Shown: one piece after another, positions 5,257-6,158 of the stretch
Layout of the letters: each line of letters opens with the position of its first letter
Position numbering within the stretch: the first letter of the stretch is position 1
DNA from: Gemmobacter sp.
Lineage (GTDB): Bacteria > Pseudomonadota > Alphaproteobacteria > Rhodobacterales > Rhodobacteraceae
Reading direction: 5' to 3'
NCBI GenBank assembly: GCA_030656535.1
Contig: JAUSPL010000594.1
Span: 1 to 6,158, forward strand
DNA: 6,158 nucleotides
Program-made: the position numbers and the translations under genes
Notes under the pieces: model-generated
The model's input: only the letters and a program-made list of their open reading frames with translations
Database searches by the model: none
What the model was told of the DNA's origin: nothing

Positions 5257-6158
5257 GCGTCGTCACCTGCGGAAGGCGGGTCGCATCCAGCACCGCATCG
5301 GACCCCAGGGCAAAACCCGGATGCTGACCGGCAATTCCTGTCACGCGGATCGGGTTATACAGCGTCAACCACGCCGGATCGTCCTGCATCACGGCATAGG
5401 CCTGCGCATAGATCGCCGCGCGCGCGGTTTCGTCGGTGCACACCCGGCCCTGATCGATCAGCGCTTCGACCTGTGGGTTGTGATAGCCTTCCCACCATGA
5501 CCCCTTCACCCGCGCATCCAGCTTTTCGACCAGCACGCGATAGGTGGACAGCGGGCTGCTGTCGAACACCGCAAGATCACGGATTTCCTTGCGCCGCACC
5601 ATGTGGGCATAGGCCTCGCGGTCTTCGTGAAAGGTCACGTCCAGGGTGACGCCGATCTGCTGCAACTGCTGGCCCAGGGCCGCCGTCAGGCGCACCGCCT
5701 CGTCCGGCAGGCGCGTCGGGCAAGACACGCCAAGGGTCAGACCGTCCGGGTATCCGGCCTCGGCCAACAACCTGCGCGCCAGTGTCAGATCACGCGACGG
5801 GGCCGGTGCCTGGCCCGCACCGAAATGCGCCGGACTGACAAACCCGTTCAACGGCGTCGCCCCATGTGCCATCACATCGCGCACCAACGCATCACGGTCC
5901 AGCGCCAGATCCAGCGCGCGGCGCAGGCGGCTGTCGGTCAAGGGGCCGCTGATCGCATTCATCAAGAAGATGATCGCCACCGGGTTCAGGGTTTCCACCC
6001 GCGTCACCCTTGCCCCCAGGTCGGCCGCATAGGGCAGATTTGTCGCAACCTGTGCCGTACCGTCGCGCAGGGCTTTTGCCCGGTCATCGGCATCCGGCAT
6101 CGCCTGAAAGATCAGATCGGGCCCGCCCACCACCGATGTCAGATGCACCCGGCCCGTG
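5249..6158 (-). CDS. ABC transporter substrate-binding protein, family 5 (peptide/nickel/opine type), C-terminal part
   Basis: This is the C-terminal 302 residues of a periplasmic solute-binding protein that would deliver a small ligand to a DppBC/OppBC-type permease. The gene runs off the right edge, so the signal peptide and N-terminal lobe are not visible. The frame stays open to the edge, so the GTG at 6148 is an internal valine, not a start. Family 5 hallmarks are seen in order (fragment numbering): the helix RRALDLALDRDALV near 79-92, the 'AGYPDG' turn near 134-139 that follows the usual 'A+rLLaEAGYpdG' pattern, WWEGYHNPQVEALID near 221-235, and the closing AYAVMQDDPAWLTLYNP near 253-269. 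Its TGA stop lies 8 bases inside the next gene, an amidohydrolase, which suggests that the imported ligand is the substrate of the downstream enzymes. Family assignment is strong; the ligand cannot be inferred, and 'peptide' may be misleading. Confidence 0.9.
   Translation of the reverse strand, partial: TGRVHLTSVVGGPDLIFQAMPDADDRAKALRDGTAQVATNLPYAADLGARVTRVETLNPVAIIFLMNAISGPLTDSRLRRALDLALDRDALVRDVMAHGATPLNGFVSPAHFGAGQAPAPSRDLTLARRLLAEAGYPDGLTLGVSCPTRLPDEAVRLTAALGQQLQQIGVTLDVTFHEDREAYAHMVRRKEIRDLAVFDSSPLSTYRVLVEKLDARVKGSWWEGYHNPQVEALIDQGRVCTDETARAAIYAQAYAVMQDDPAWLTLYNPIRVTGIAGQHPGFALGSDAVLDATRLPQVTTHG

Noticed and set aside
3784..5649. 621-codon open frame on the plus strand
   Set aside because: It lies antisense to the amidohydrolase and binding-protein genes, which have clear family motifs. 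Its translation is rich in Arg, His and Gln with no recognisable domain, as expected for a GC-rich shadow frame.

Overview
The window is GC-rich DNA of alphaproteobacterial, probably Rhodobacterales-like, character. This is inferred from base composition, codon use, the type of IS66 remnant and the peptide-type ABC transporter pieces; no rRNA or marker gene is present to confirm it. Every gene I can support lies on the minus strand, so transcription runs from the right edge towards the left.

Right part (about 6158 to 1419): a tightly packed five-gene operon. In order of transcription it holds the C-terminal 302 residues of a family 5 (peptide/nickel/opine type) ABC substrate-binding protein, an amidohydrolase of the AtzA/TrzN/SsnA/cytosine-deaminase-like group, a hydantoin/Asp/Glu racemase family protein with both catalytic cysteines, a DapA-like (DHDPS/NAL superfamily) lyase, and an SDR oxidoreductase. 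Junctions are 8 bases of overlap, a 16-base gap, a 4-base gap and a 1-base overlap (TGATG), so the genes are very likely co-transcribed and translationally coupled. Two of them start with GTG behind clear Shine-Dalgarno sequences. Together they look like an uptake-plus-degradation module for a small nitrogen-containing compound: import, hydrolysis or deamination, epimerisation, retro-aldol type cleavage, and redox of a carbonyl or alcohol. The substrate cannot be read from the sequence. Three of the four enzymes depart from the classical active-site motifs of their superfamilies, so textbook functions (deaminase, dihydrodipicolinate synthase, classical SDR) should not be transferred.

Left part (about 1418 to 1): a gene graveyard. 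Directly after the SDR come a short TOBE-like fragment and the frameshifted C-terminal end of a DppC/OppC-type permease. These abut a decayed IS66-family element whose three genes are recognisable in order on the minus strand: tnpA (frameshifted), tnpB (nonsense codon plus several frameshifts) and the first 47 codons of tnpC, which runs off the left edge. No intact gene exists left of 1419. No tRNA, rRNA, CRISPR array or convincing terminator was seen.
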